Source: Algoriphagus locisalis (GTDB taxonomy: Bacteria > Bacteroidota > Bacteroidia > Cytophagales > Cyclobacteriaceae). Taken from it: a stretch of DNA of 64,000 nucleotides. Each line of letters opens with the position of its first letter. Position 1 is the first letter of the stretch. The stretch is taken from NCBI RefSeq assembly GCF_900116615.1, contig NZ_FPBF01000002.1:496001-560000 (forward strand). Direction: 5' to 3'. Below, piece by piece: positions 41,339 to 50,302 of the stretch. The translations under genes were made by a program, and so were the position numbers. Under the pieces are notes generated by a model. The model was not told the origin of the DNA and did not search any database. It saw nothing but the letters and a program-made list of their open reading frames with translations.

Positions 41339-42328
41339 CTACTTGAAATCCAAATAGCTTTTGCTCAGCCATTTTTCTTCCAAACTCATTTTACACCAGC
41401 CGTCAGATTCTTTAGAAATGAATACTTCTTCGGATTTCATCAAGTTGTCCACAATAGGGAACCCCGTGCCAGGCCCACTTCTTACACGTAGCACATTGGC
41501 ATTGACTGTGGCCCGTTTTACCTCGGTAGTATATCGGCCATATACCCAGTGAGATTGGCTATTGGAAATTTTCAACCAGCCATTTGCTTCCTCATAAATC
41601 CTCAGAATAGCGCCAAGCTGGGCAGCTTCTCTATCCGAAGCTTTCGAAGCAGAGCCGTTTGGTGCCGTTCGCACATTAAGCGAAGAAGCTGTGACAGCTA
41701 CATAGTGTATGATGGAAGGAGGAGCATCTGTAGGGTGAAAGCCTGGGATCGCCTGAGCAACCATCGGGAGAAAATAAGTCTCGCAGTCCTGGGGTTTATT
41801 TCCTCCAAAAAATGCCGTGCCTGGACAGGATTTGTTACCTCCAGTACCATTGTTTCTTTTCCCAGTACTTAACTCGTACCAATGGTGATATATAATGCTA
41901 ATTGTATTGATAGGTAGTCTGAATTTATCACAAAGCGCAGCTGTCATTTGGACTATGGCCATTCTATGTTCGTTGGTCATGGAGTCACCGTCGGTATCAA
42001 AATTACCCAGATGCTCTATACATATGGAATCTCGATTAGCTCCAAAAATACATGCTGGTGTAGCTTCCAACGATCTGCCTGTAACAATAGTACCATCCGG
42101 GAAACTGGTGAAATGTTGTCCTATATCACTCCAGCCGTTGTTTCGAACATGATGATTCTTCATGGCCAATTGTCTGTCAAAATGATTTCTTCCATTGAAA
42201 TGAGTATAGTTAGGACTCCAGGTATGATGCTGCTGCACCGTGATAATGGTTCGTGCAATACGCTGAGACTGGATCCAAGGAATAAATTCAGCAATACTCA
42301 TTTTCAAAAATCCATGTTTGCTTTCCAT
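41339..42328 (-). CDS. N-acetylmuramoyl-L-alanine amidase with two SH3-like domains
   Basis: The 329-residue protein begins with an amidase_2/PGRP-type zinc amidase domain (about 15-195). The first zinc His is in TVQQHHTWSPN, the fold is recognised by CIEHLGNFD, and the late ligands lie near IIYHHWYELSTGK and NKSCPGTAFFGG. Two SH3b cell-wall-binding repeats follow: VTASSLNVRTAPNGSA at about 213 and ATVNANVLRVRSGPGTGFP at about 275. It would cleave the amide between MurNAc and L-Ala. No signal peptide is visible, so it may be a cytoplasmic recycling enzyme, be released by lysis, or be of phage-lysin origin. It stands alone. Confidence 0.88.
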   Translation of the reverse strand: MESKHGFLKMSIAEFIPWIQSQRIARTIITVQQHHTWSPNYTHFNGRNHFDRQLAMKNHHVRNNGWSDIGQHFTSFPDGTIVTGRSLEATPACIFGANRDSICIEHLGNFDTDGDSMTNEHRMAIVQMTAALCDKFRLPINTISIIYHHWYELSTGKRNNGTGGNKSCPGTAFFGGNKPQDCETYFLPMVAQAIPGFHPTDAPPSIIHYVAVTASSLNVRTAPNGSASKASDREAAQLGAILRIYEEANGWLKISNSQSHWVYGRYTTEVKRATVNANVLRVRSGPGTGFPIVDNLMKSEEVFISKESDGWCKMSLEEKWLSKSYLDFK

Positions 42329-42532
42329 GATTAATAGGGTTAAAAGTTAAAAATCAGATCTTTAAGTTAAGCAGATTTACGCAAGCTTCGAAAATGAAGG
42401 AATGATAATTTTCATTTCATAGTAACTATAGTAATAGCTGCATATGGTTTGGAACTCCTTATTCCTTAATTTCCCAAATGCCGATTCTTGCTTAATAGTT
42501 GAATGAAATATATTTTCCATCTTTAACTCATT

Positions 42533-43132
42533 ATGAAAGCAATTGTAATTTTCTCGCTACTACTTATCGGCCTTTCGCATGGCCTGATTGCCCAAAATAA
42601 TTACCAAGCCACTATACTGGAATTTCAGCATGAACTGAACGAGGAATTTAAAAACCCTAAGGAGTCTCCGCTTACTAAAAAAGAGCAGGATGAATTCAAA
42701 GGACATGATTTCTACCCAATCAATAAAAAATATCATGTGATTGCAAAATTCGAAAAATTGCCTCCGCAAAGCTTTTTTCAAATGAAAACTACTGCAAACT
42801 CACTAAAAGACTATGACATCTATGGGGTTGCGACATTTGAATTCGGTGGAAAAGAATATCAGCTCCATATCTATCAAAGTCATCAGTTGAGAACCCAGGA
42901 AAAATACAAGGACTACCTCTTTTTGCCTTTTACTGATCTAACCAACGGAACTGACACTTATGGAGGTGGAAGATATATGGGCTTGAGTATTCCTGAAGGA
43001 AACACAATTGAATTGGATTTCAACAAAGCATACAATCCCTATTGCGCCTATGCGGCTGGGTATGCTTGCCCTATTCCGCCAAAAGAGAATGATTTGCCTG
43101 TGAAGATAGAAGCGGGCGTGAGAATGAAATAA
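42533..43132 (+). CDS. DUF1684 family secreted protein
   Basis: This 199-residue protein has a signal peptide (MKAIVIFSLLLIGLSHGLIA). It shows the DUF1684 pattern: FQHELNEEFKNPKESPLTKKE near the start (family rule: acidic/aromatic N-terminal helix), then GVATFEFGGKEYQLHIYQS, YLFLPFTDLTNGTDTYGGGR and DFNKAYNPYCAYAAGYACP with the conserved NPYCAY block. No function is established for the family. It is a single rightward gene. Confidence 0.9.
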   Translation: MKAIVIFSLLLIGLSHGLIAQNNYQATILEFQHELNEEFKNPKESPLTKKEQDEFKGHDFYPINKKYHVIAKFEKLPPQSFFQMKTTANSLKDYDIYGVATFEFGGKEYQLHIYQSHQLRTQEKYKDYLFLPFTDLTNGTDTYGGGRYMGLSIPEGNTIELDFNKAYNPYCAYAAGYACPIPPKENDLPVKIEAGVRMK

Positions 43133-43378
43133 AGGTGATTATTTGCTTTCTCATAAGACAATAATATTCATCAGATTCATCCTGGAAGTTTCGTCCATCA
43201 GATAGGTTTGGTCGGGATTGAGTTATCGATAGATAGTTCTCAAGCTTACTTAATCTCGATGGCTTTCAAGATATCTCACCGATTTACATTCCAGGTTCTG
43301 GCTAGAGGTTGGCGATTTCTATAAATATCCTTAAAGGACTTCCCAAATCTAGTTGAGCAAACATCGCACACATAAAAA

Positions 43379-43407
43379 AAGCCCCAACAACTAACTTGCT
43401 GGGGCTT
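43379..43407 (-). terminator. Terminator of the GldJ-like gene
   Basis: AAGCCCCA (43379-43386) pairs with TGGGGCTT (43400-43407). Seven As on the left give the T-run in the leftward transcript. The rest of 43133-43425 shows no gene or repeat that I can identify. Confidence 0.82.
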
Positions 43408-43425
43408 CGATGCTATTGATAATTC

Positions 43426-44652
43426 TTAGTTTCCTTTTTCTCCAATTGAGATCATCGCACATCTGAAACCAATATGGTTGGTAGCAGAATCTTGGTGCAT
43501 AAATCTTCTGGTACCAGGAGCTAGCCAGTAAGCTACATCTCTCCAAGATCCTCCTTTATATACTCTAAGCTCATCTGTGAGCATAGAAGTCATATACGTA
43601 TCCTCTTCATCATCTGTCCCATTATTTCTAATTGGATTGAGGTCATCCATGTCTTGGTAAGAAAGTGGACGGTAAATATCCTGAACCCACTCGTTCATGT
43701 TTCCAGCCATGTTATATAGTCCGAAATCATTTGGAGCATAATTATAAACATTGGTTGGGATAATATCGCCATCATTTGATTCTCCTCCGGCAATTCCTCC
43801 ATAATCACCTCTGCCTCTTTTGAAGTTGGCAAGCATATCACCTTGCTTACCTTTTCTTTTTACATTGTAAGGATTACGAACACCTCTACCATCCCATGGG
43901 TAGATACGGCCATATTCCTGATTTTCATCCAAATATTGAGTACCAATCATCGCTTTAGCAGCGTATTCCCATTCAGCTTCAGTAGGAAGTCTATAGTCAG
44001 CTAGTGCCACTCCTCTTTCTACCAGTTGACTTTTGGTAAACGAAGAATCGATTCCCCTGTCTTCTCTGATTATTTCCTGAACATATTCAGTTCTCCATTT
44101 GGAGTATGCGTTCGCTTGAACCCAAGAAACTCCTGCTACTGGGTAGAAATTAAAGCCTGGAAATCTGAAATAATAGGATTGGTACATGTCATTGAACGAC
44201 ATTTCACCACCTGCCCATACATTATCCTTTGGCTCGAGTTTAAGAAGTGAATCTGCACTCACCTTTTTCTTCATATTGAAAAGAAACTCCCGATAATCGT
44301 TATTGGAAACTTCTGTTTCATCCAGATAGAAGTTGGCAAGGGTAACAGTTCTTTCCTGATTATCACGGAAAGCCATCACATCCTCTTCCTGAGAGCCTAG
44401 CACAGCTCTACCGCCTTGGATAAATTTCAGATTTGGCCCTGGGATTTGCTCGGCATTTTTTGCTACAAAAAATTGAGTAGAATCATTTTCATCAAAACTG
44501 AATTCTGCTCCGGTGGTAGCACTTTTTTTACCAGGCTTACTTGCAGTTCTTCTGCCGTACCCAGGAGTTTTGTTACATGAGGTTAAAATAGAGCTTCCGA
44601 CTATTGCCAAAGCTGCTACCCACATTCCCCAAGATTTGTTACTCAGACGCAT
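43426..44652 (-). CDS. SUMF1/FGE-domain lipoprotein, GldJ/GldK-like
   Basis: A 408-residue lipoprotein (lipobox ILTSC near 26) with a formylglycine-generating-enzyme-type sulfatase domain. The pattern LKFIQGGRAVLGS, FYLDETEVSNNDYREFL, DYRLPTEAEWEYAAKA, GNMNEWVQDIYRP, VYKGGSWRD and HIGFRCA is complete for the fold. The GPNLKFIQGG...VMAFRDNQ opening resembles gliding-motility/type IX secretion lipoproteins GldJ and GldK. In those proteins the domain is structural rather than catalytic. It is probably part of the outer-membrane T9SS/gliding machinery, but assignment to J or K is not certain. It is monocistronic. Confidence 0.85.
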   Translation of the reverse strand: MRLSNKSWGMWVAALAIVGSSILTSCNKTPGYGRRTASKPGKKSATTGAEFSFDENDSTQFFVAKNAEQIPGPNLKFIQGGRAVLGSQEEDVMAFRDNQERTVTLANFYLDETEVSNNDYREFLFNMKKKVSADSLLKLEPKDNVWAGGEMSFNDMYQSYYFRFPGFNFYPVAGVSWVQANAYSKWRTEYVQEIIREDRGIDSSFTKSQLVERGVALADYRLPTEAEWEYAAKAMIGTQYLDENQEYGRIYPWDGRGVRNPYNVKRKGKQGDMLANFKRGRGDYGGIAGGESNDGDIIPTNVYNYAPNDFGLYNMAGNMNEWVQDIYRPLSYQDMDDLNPIRNNGTDDEEDTYMTSMLTDELRVYKGGSWRDVAYWLAPGTRRFMHQDSATNHIGFRCAMISIGEKGN

Positions 44653-44829
44653 ATTTCTAATTGTTTTAGGTCTTTTTCAGTGTGCTAATATAATTGCAAT
44701 GTAAAGCACTTGCAATGATTTGAGTTGAAGTACTTGGATTCCTTTTGACAAAAAACAGCCAAAATCCCAGAAATTCAACAAATTCGGTAGCCAAATCTGC
44801 AATTTTTATGCCACTAAATTATTTTAAAA

Positions 44830-47800
44830 TCATGCTTCATTCATCTCTTTCAGCTTAATCTGAGCCTTTGAAATCGTAGAAACATTCGATAATGTAAGAA
44901 TCAAACGGTTTTTGTACTCCTTTATTTTGCAAAATTTACTATTCATCTGTGCAAATCGCATAATTTTTTGGAAAATATCTGAGGAATAATAATCATCTCG
45001 GGTCGAAGGAAGTAAATGGCACTTCATCAACCCTCCCTTCAAGACAAGTTTCTCAATACCAAGTTTTTCGGCTTTCCATCTCAGGCGTACAGTTTCCATC
45101 AAATCTTGTACAGATTCCGGCAATGGGCCGAATCGATCCAGCAGCATAGTCGAGAATCTAGTCAACTCTTCCTCATCCTTGATTGCATCAAGTTTAGAAT
45201 AAAGCCCCAGACGCTCACTGATGTTCCCAACGTACTCTTCAGGTATTAATAATTCCAAATCTGTCTCAATCGTACAATCTTGCACAAGCACTTTTACCTT
45301 TTCTGTGAGATCCGTCTCGAATAAAGCTGCAAATTCATTTTCCTTCAGTTCCTGAACAGCTTCATCGAGGATTTTGTGGTACATCTCAAAGCCCAGATCA
45401 GTGATAAATCCGCTTTGCTCCGCTCCTAATAAGTTTCCAGCTCCACGAATATCCAAGTCCTTCATAGCCACTTTGAAACCATCTCCCAAATCAGAGAATT
45501 CTTCCAGTGTCTGCATCCGCTTCCTAGCCTCAGCTGTCAAACCGGACATGGGTTGTGTGAGCAAATAGCAAAATGCCTTCTTGTTACTTCGCCCGACACG
45601 ACCTCGCATCTGGTGCAAATCACTCATTCCAAACATGTGCGCACGGTTAATTATAATCGTATTCGCATTCGGTATATCGAGTCCTGACTCAATGATATTG
45701 GTAGAAACCAGCACATCGTACTCGTGATGGATAAAATCCACCATGACTTTTTCCAGTTTTTTCCCATCCATCTGACCGTGAGCTCCAACTACCCGGGCAT
45801 CAGGGACCAATTTCATGATCAAATTGGCTATGGAATCAATTTCCCCCACACGATTGTGAACAAAGAAAACCTGCCCACCTCTTCTCAATTCATAAGAAAC
45901 TGCATCCCGAATCACTTCTTCCTGGAAGGTCTGAACCTCCGTAGTCACCGGCTGTCGGTTTGGCGGAGGAGTAGCGATCACGGACAAATCTCTTGCTCCC
46001 ATCAGGGAAAAGTGCAAGGTTCTCGGTATCGGCGTGGCAGTTAAAGTCAAGACATCCACATTTAAACGCAGATTCTTTAACTGATCTTTCACTTTCACCC
46101 CAAACTTCTGCTCCTCATCAATCACCAGAAGCCCCAAGTCCTTAAACTCAATGTCCTTATTGACGATTCTATGGGTACCTACGAGGATATCAATCTCGCC
46201 GGTTTTCACCTGAGCGATGATTTCCTTGATTTCTTTAGCAGTACGAAATCGGTTGATGTATTCGACTTTCACAGGGAAATTATCCAATCGTTCGCTGAAG
46301 GTCTGGTAATGCTGCATAGCCAGAATGGTCGTCGGAACCAAAATGGCAACCTGCTTTCTATCATTTACTGCTTTGAAAGCCGCACGGATTGCAACCTCGG
46401 TTTTCCCAAATCCCACATCTCCGCAAACCAAGCGATCCATTGGATAGGACTTTTCCATATCTGACTTCACATCTTGGGTGGCAGCAGCCTGATCGGGTGT
46501 ATCCTCATAGATAAAGGAAGACTCCAATTCAATTTGCAATACCGAATCCTGGTGGAAAGCAAATCCCGCCGCAGATCTACGTTTGGCATACAGGGCGATC
46601 AAATCTTTTGCAATGTCTTTTACCTGCTTCTTGGCCCTGGATTTCTTGTTTTCCCAGTCTGGAGAACCCAGCTTTGACATGGCCGGAACGATGCCTTCCT
46701 GCCCCGAAAACTTTGAAATTTTGTGCAAGGAGTGAATGTTCACATATAGCAAGTCATCATCTCTAAAAATCAAACGAACGGCTTCCTGCATTTTGCCTGC
46801 GACGTCCACTTTTTCCAATCCAGCAAATCGGCCTACTCCATAATCCACATGAACGATGTAGTCACCGGGATGCAGCGCTTTCAGCTCTTTAATCGTAAGC
46901 GCTTTTGATTTACTGGCTTTGTCACGGGTCTTGTAGCGATGAAAACGCTCAAAAAGCTGATGATCTGTGAAACAGGCTATTTTTGATTGCTTATCATCAA
47001 AGCCCTCACGCAAGCCAAGAAGCATACTTTGCACCTGCAAGGTCGGGTCTAATTCTTTGAAAATCCCAAGTAGTCTATCGATTTGCTTTGCATTTTCCGC
47101 AGTCAGAATGTTGACAAAACCTTTCTTTTCATTCTCAGAAAGTTGGGTAACTAATAAGTCAAAATTCTTATTGAAAGAAGCCTGAGGCTGAGATTCCCAT
47201 GTGGATTGTTTGGCATTTTTCAGGTAAAATTGCTTCCCAAATTCTACCCGTGAGAAATTGGCCGATGTTGTCGCAAAGTCAGCTCCTTTGTCAAATAAAT
47301 CAGAAGGACCGAGTACTGTTTTTGTATTATTGGTTTTTTTGACGATTTGGTCAAAAGCGAGTGAAGCCTTGTGAAAACACTCGTCCATCACATCCAGCGT
47401 CAGCTGATAATCCTTAATCCAGACGATCGTTTGCTCCGGCAAAAAGCCCAAAAATGACTGCCTTACTTCCTGCAAAAGCTTGGTTTGCACGTTTGGAATC
47501 AATGAGATTTGATCTACACTGGCAATAGAGAGCTGTGATTCGGGATCAAAGGTGCGGATGCTTTCTATCTCTTTTCCAAAAAGCTCCAAGCGGTATGGGT
47601 TTTCATTGGAAAATGAAAAAACATCCAAAATCCCGCCGCGTATGGCAAATTGTCCGGGCTCATAGACAAACTCCGTACGCTCAAAATCATAGCTAGCGAG
47701 GATTTCAGAGACAAACTCCATATCAACTTGCTCCCCAACTTTGGCCGAAAAGGTATTCTCCAGAAGTGAGCGTTTGTTGATCACCCGCTCATAAATGGCT

Positions 47801-48183
47801 TCAGGATAGGTAATAATAATGCGTGATTTGCCTTTCTCCTCCAGTACAAGATTTAGAATCTCCGAACGCATCAGGACATTGGCATTGTCTATTTCCTCGT
47901 ACTGATAGGCACGCTTGAAACTGGAAGGGAAGATCATATGCTCTTCGGTGTTCAGGAGATTCTGAAGATCCGAATTGAGATAAGCAGCTTCTTCTTTGTC
48001 TTGGGCAACGATAAGATGAAAACCTCCTTTTGTCTGAAACAGCGCTGAAAATAATACCATATCCAAACTCCCTGACAATCCCTTGATCTGGTATGAAAGC
48101 TTATCGCCATTTGAAATTTCATGAGCGATAGTCTGAAAAATTGGGTCTGATTGGTAAATGGAAAGAAAGTCTTGACGATCCAA
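44830..48183 (-). CDS. mfd: Transcription-repair coupling factor
   Basis: Mfd displaces RNA polymerase stalled at DNA lesions and recruits the UvrABC excision system. The 1117-residue protein has the UvrB-like N-terminal module (about 1-350) and the RNA-polymerase-interaction/CarD-like domain near 440-500 (LHPGDYIVHVDYGVGRFAGL). It also has the RecG-type helicase with Walker A in CGDVGFGKTEVAIRA (about 590), LVIDEEQKFGV and TATPIPRTLHFSLMG, and a C-terminal TRCF domain. It is full length. It is transcribed leftwards on its own. Confidence 0.97.
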   Translation of the reverse strand: MDRQDFLSIYQSDPIFQTIAHEISNGDKLSYQIKGLSGSLDMVLFSALFQTKGGFHLIVAQDKEEAAYLNSDLQNLLNTEEHMIFPSSFKRAYQYEEIDNANVLMRSEILNLVLEEKGKSRIIITYPEAIYERVINKRSLLENTFSAKVGEQVDMEFVSEILASYDFERTEFVYEPGQFAIRGGILDVFSFSNENPYRLELFGKEIESIRTFDPESQLSIASVDQISLIPNVQTKLLQEVRQSFLGFLPEQTIVWIKDYQLTLDVMDECFHKASLAFDQIVKKTNNTKTVLGPSDLFDKGADFATTSANFSRVEFGKQFYLKNAKQSTWESQPQASFNKNFDLLVTQLSENEKKGFVNILTAENAKQIDRLLGIFKELDPTLQVQSMLLGLREGFDDKQSKIACFTDHQLFERFHRYKTRDKASKSKALTIKELKALHPGDYIVHVDYGVGRFAGLEKVDVAGKMQEAVRLIFRDDDLLYVNIHSLHKISKFSGQEGIVPAMSKLGSPDWENKKSRAKKQVKDIAKDLIALYAKRRSAAGFAFHQDSVLQIELESSFIYEDTPDQAAATQDVKSDMEKSYPMDRLVCGDVGFGKTEVAIRAAFKAVNDRKQVAILVPTTILAMQHYQTFSERLDNFPVKVEYINRFRTAKEIKEIIAQVKTGEIDILVGTHRIVNKDIEFKDLGLLVIDEEQKFGVKVKDQLKNLRLNVDVLTLTATPIPRTLHFSLMGARDLSVIATPPPNRQPVTTEVQTFQEEVIRDAVSYELRRGGQVFFVHNRVGEIDSIANLIMKLVPDARVVGAHGQMDGKKLEKVMVDFIHHEYDVLVSTNIIESGLDIPNANTIIINRAHMFGMSDLHQMRGRVGRSNKKAFCYLLTQPMSGLTAEARKRMQTLEEFSDLGDGFKVAMKDLDIRGAGNLLGAEQSGFITDLGFEMYHKILDEAVQELKENEFAALFETDLTEKVKVLVQDCTIETDLELLIPEEYVGNISERLGLYSKLDAIKDEEELTRFSTMLLDRFGPLPESVQDLMETVRLRWKAEKLGIEKLVLKGGLMKCHLLPSTRDDYYSSDIFQKIMRFAQMNSKFCKIKEYKNRLILTLSNVSTISKAQIKLKEMNEA

Positions 48184-48361
48184 AAGCGTGTGGTTTTAAT
48201 ACTTAGGTTGGTGGGACAAAGTTAGCGCTTTATGAATTCCTGATTTTCATTCTTGCTTTTTTTCCCTGCTAAGTAACACGGGAAGGCAATAAGAGTTCAG
48301 AATTAAAGAAACTAGACTTGACGGGAGTTGCACAGAAAAAAAAGTAACCTATTTACTCTTC

Positions 48362-48469
48362 AAGCTCTCCCAATCTTTACTTCATGTAGCGTAAATGATT
48401 GATTTGACACAAAACGTTTCCTGAGGAATAGTCACTTGAGAGAAAAATAAATAAGGCTAATTTCCACAT
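48362..48469 (-). pseudogene. Internally deleted, frameshifted copy of the small secreted protein gene
   Basis: Positions 48362-48453 closely match 48992-49086, the 3' half of the gene at 48983-49405. They are then joined directly to a start region (ATGTGGAAATTAGCC, read leftwards from 48469) that matches its 5' end. The middle of about 300 bases is deleted, and one base is missing within GGAAACGTTTTG. What remains reads MWKLALFIFLSSDYSSG and then runs out of frame. Just upstream, MSKTLKKKCGN and a stop (48504-48470 region, overlapping the ATG) resemble the last residues of the peptidase remnant at 49393. This is therefore what is left of a whole cassette. Confidence 0.8.
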
Positions 48470-48496
48470 TTCTTCTTCAGTGTTTTTGACATGTTA

Positions 48497-48958
48497 TTAT
48501 TCTTCCATTTGAATTGCATGGATTTTTACGTTATAAACCTTAAGTCTATTTTTATCTAAGAATTCTTGGTCAGTACTATAGTCCTTAGGATGTATTATAA
48601 ATACATTCCGTCTAGAAGATTCTATCCTAACCCAATCATGGTAATTTAATTTGGAAGAATAGAAAGGTGAAGAGTTTATAACACTTCCCCACGTGACAGT
48701 TTTTGATAAAATCACATCTGGATCTAAGCTACCATGGAATAAACTAACTTTTGCCAGTGTATCGCTATCATAAGGTGAGAAATAGTAAGGAGGAACACAG
48801 CAAACTTTATCGTTTGAAAGATAAAAAAAAGTTGAATCCGAATTTGAAACACTTTTTTCTTCCCAACTTTTGCTATCATCAATAATGACATAAACGCTAT
48901 TGTCAACCTTACTAATACTAACCGAAAATTGCATTAAAATTAATATTATTGTCCACAT
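48497..48958 (-). CDS. Small secreted protein of the peptidase-linked cassette family
   Basis: A 153-residue exported protein with an N-terminal hydrophobic segment (MWTIILILMQFSVSIS) and no lipobox. I do not recognise a family. The second half, NVFIIHPKDYSTDQEF and LKVYNVKIHAIQ, matches in layout KIFILLSSDYCSGKRF and TLYEVKIG of the gene at 48983, and YFIIYEDDYLVKGSL and FKVYEVSI of the gene at 49845, so they are distant paralogues. The start codon overlaps the codons for a peptidase-like C-terminal tail (DLAETLTKPCGQ) in another frame. This suggests that a peptidase gene once stood directly upstream. A role as partner or immunity protein for the peptidase is a hypothesis. Confidence 0.7.
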   Translation of the reverse strand: MWTIILILMQFSVSISKVDNSVYVIIDDSKSWEEKSVSNSDSTFFYLSNDKVCCVPPYYFSPYDSDTLAKVSLFHGSLDPDVILSKTVTWGSVINSSPFYSSKLNYHDWVRIESSRRNVFIIHPKDYSTDQEFLDKNRLKVYNVKIHAIQMEE

Positions 48959-48982
48959 GGCTTTGTCAACGTTTCTGCCAGA

Positions 48983-49405
48983 TCACTCAATAAGCTCTAG
49001 CCCTATCTTTACTTCATATAATGTAAATGATTGACTTGACACAAAACGCTTTCCGGAACAATAGTCACTTGAGAGAAGAATAAATATCTTTTTTTTATTT
49101 GTTTTCAATTTTGCCCATGATAGTAAATTATTGATATCTGAAGTAAACATCGGATTACCCTGTAGTATTTCGCGATAGCTCATAGTCATGGTGGAGGGCT
49201 TATCTTCAGGATATATATAATCATGACCAAGAGTAACCAATCCCCTAGTATCTCTATAATCCAGCACAATAAAGAACCTTTTTGGATTTTCACCTCTTTC
49301 TACATACTTAGCAAGCTGACAATTATTCACGATTAACACTACAAAGTCAGGAGTAGGAGGTTGAGGTAGAAACCAGAACGGTATAATTAAGATCAATTTC
49401 CACAT
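48983..49405 (-). CDS. Small secreted protein of the peptidase-linked cassette family
   Basis: A 140-residue protein with an N-terminal export-type segment (MWKLILIIPFWFLPQPP). The motifs FFIVLDYRDTRG, KIFILLSSDYCSGKRF and FTLYEVKIGLELI are shared in pattern with the paralogues at 48497 and 49845. No known family was recognised. Its ATG lies inside the end of the pseudo-peptidase at 49393 (13-base overlap, ATGTGGAAA also coding for C-G-N at the peptidase end). This implies that the two were once translationally coupled. Copy 48362 is a deleted duplicate of this gene. Confidence 0.72.
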   Translation of the reverse strand: MWKLILIIPFWFLPQPPTPDFVVLIVNNCQLAKYVERGENPKRFFIVLDYRDTRGLVTLGHDYIYPEDKPSTMTMSYREILQGNPMFTSDINNLLSWAKLKTNKKKIFILLSSDYCSGKRFVSSQSFTLYEVKIGLELIE

Positions 49406-49848
49406 AACTTTTTCAAAAAACCTGCAGTATAATTATCCCTGTAATATTTATCATATGGTGAAGCAATTGGAGAACTTGTCTTGATTGCCTTCATCTGCGC
49501 ATAAGCAAAAGTTTTGTTAAACCCACCCCAAAACATATTTTTATAAAACTCCACAGTGACCCCATTTGGATAATCGCCATTCCTTTTCACATAACTGTTC
49601 AAAGATTGATAATCTTCCGGGAACTGATATTTGTGAATATTCATTAGCGCTTCGCCCATTTCACCCATCAGATTCTCTGCCATATATTTATGCTGCATAT
49701 TATGTGGAGATATTTATGTGGCGTAATAAATATTGACATAGTTATTGAGATTTTCAGCAAAATCCCCATCCAAAGGCGTTTCTCCATTCGCTTTAAGTGC
49801 AGCATATATTACCCCATGAACTAGCTCATATATATTTCGATGAATCAC
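49393..49848 (-). pseudogene. Truncated C-terminal copy of the HExxH lipoprotein, with in-frame TAA
   Basis: From 49848 leftwards a single frame reads VIHRNIYELVHGVIYAAL, then DGDFAENLNNYVNIYYAT, a TAA at 49714-49716, and continues in the same frame SPHNMQHKYMAENLMGEM to CGN and a stop at 49393. It aligns with residues from about 365 to the end of the 499-residue protein at 50303 (TILHEIIHAELY, NFNKYVELYYKEY, HHNYMAEKIVDRM, LPPDFYKGMAWNG). The N-terminal three quarters are missing, the first His of HExxH is Tyr, and one nonsense codon interrupts it. The ATG at 49698 could still give a 101-residue fragment. Confidence 0.8.
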
Positions 49849-50297
49849 ATTATCCCACCAGTACTAATGCTAACCTCATAAACTTTAAATTCGTAGTCTG
49901 GATCCAAAGAACCTTTCACTAAATAATCGTCTTCATAAATAATAAAGTAAGTCTCAAGGCTACTTAGGTGAAACCAATCAGTATATCCCATCTCTTGATC
50001 GAACCAGACGATCTTGCTATCTAAATCCTTACGGGTAATTACCTTTTTTCGGAAGTCAATATCATGAGAAACTCTGATATGCAGATTTGGGTCATAAAAA
50101 CCTTCTCTCATATATTGAAAGCTTTCAACACCGTCGGATGATCTGTCATGAAAGACTGTATTTGGTTCCAATCTATTAAAGATAATCACCAATTCTTTCT
50201 TATCAGTATCGATAGAATTTTCTATTTCATCTTCAACCTTTTGCCCGTTGCAAGAAGCAAACAACACAACAGTCCATAGTAAAATATTGAGTCTCAT
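49845..50297 (-). CDS. Small lipoprotein paired with the HExxH lipoprotein
   Basis: A 150-residue lipoprotein with signal MRLNILLWTVVLFASC, so the mature protein is membrane-anchored and faces the periplasm or exterior. The acidic body has FIIYEDDYLVKGSLDPDYE and ends VYEVSISTGG, which links it to the paralogues at 48497 and 48983. It starts five bases after the stop of the 499-residue peptidase-like lipoprotein and is therefore coupled to it. By position, size and acidity it could be an immunity protein or inhibitor for that peptidase. No sequence family supports this. Confidence 0.75.
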   Translation of the reverse strand: MRLNILLWTVVLFASCNGQKVEDEIENSIDTDKKELVIIFNRLEPNTVFHDRSSDGVESFQYMREGFYDPNLHIRVSHDIDFRKKVITRKDLDSKIVWFDQEMGYTDWFHLSSLETYFIIYEDDYLVKGSLDPDYEFKVYEVSISTGGIM

Positions 50298-50302
50298 AAT
50301 TG

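Noticed and set aside
41339..42328. Prophage lysin, suggesting a prophage
   Set aside because: No holin, structural, integrase or replication gene is nearby. An isolated amidase is better taken as chromosomal.
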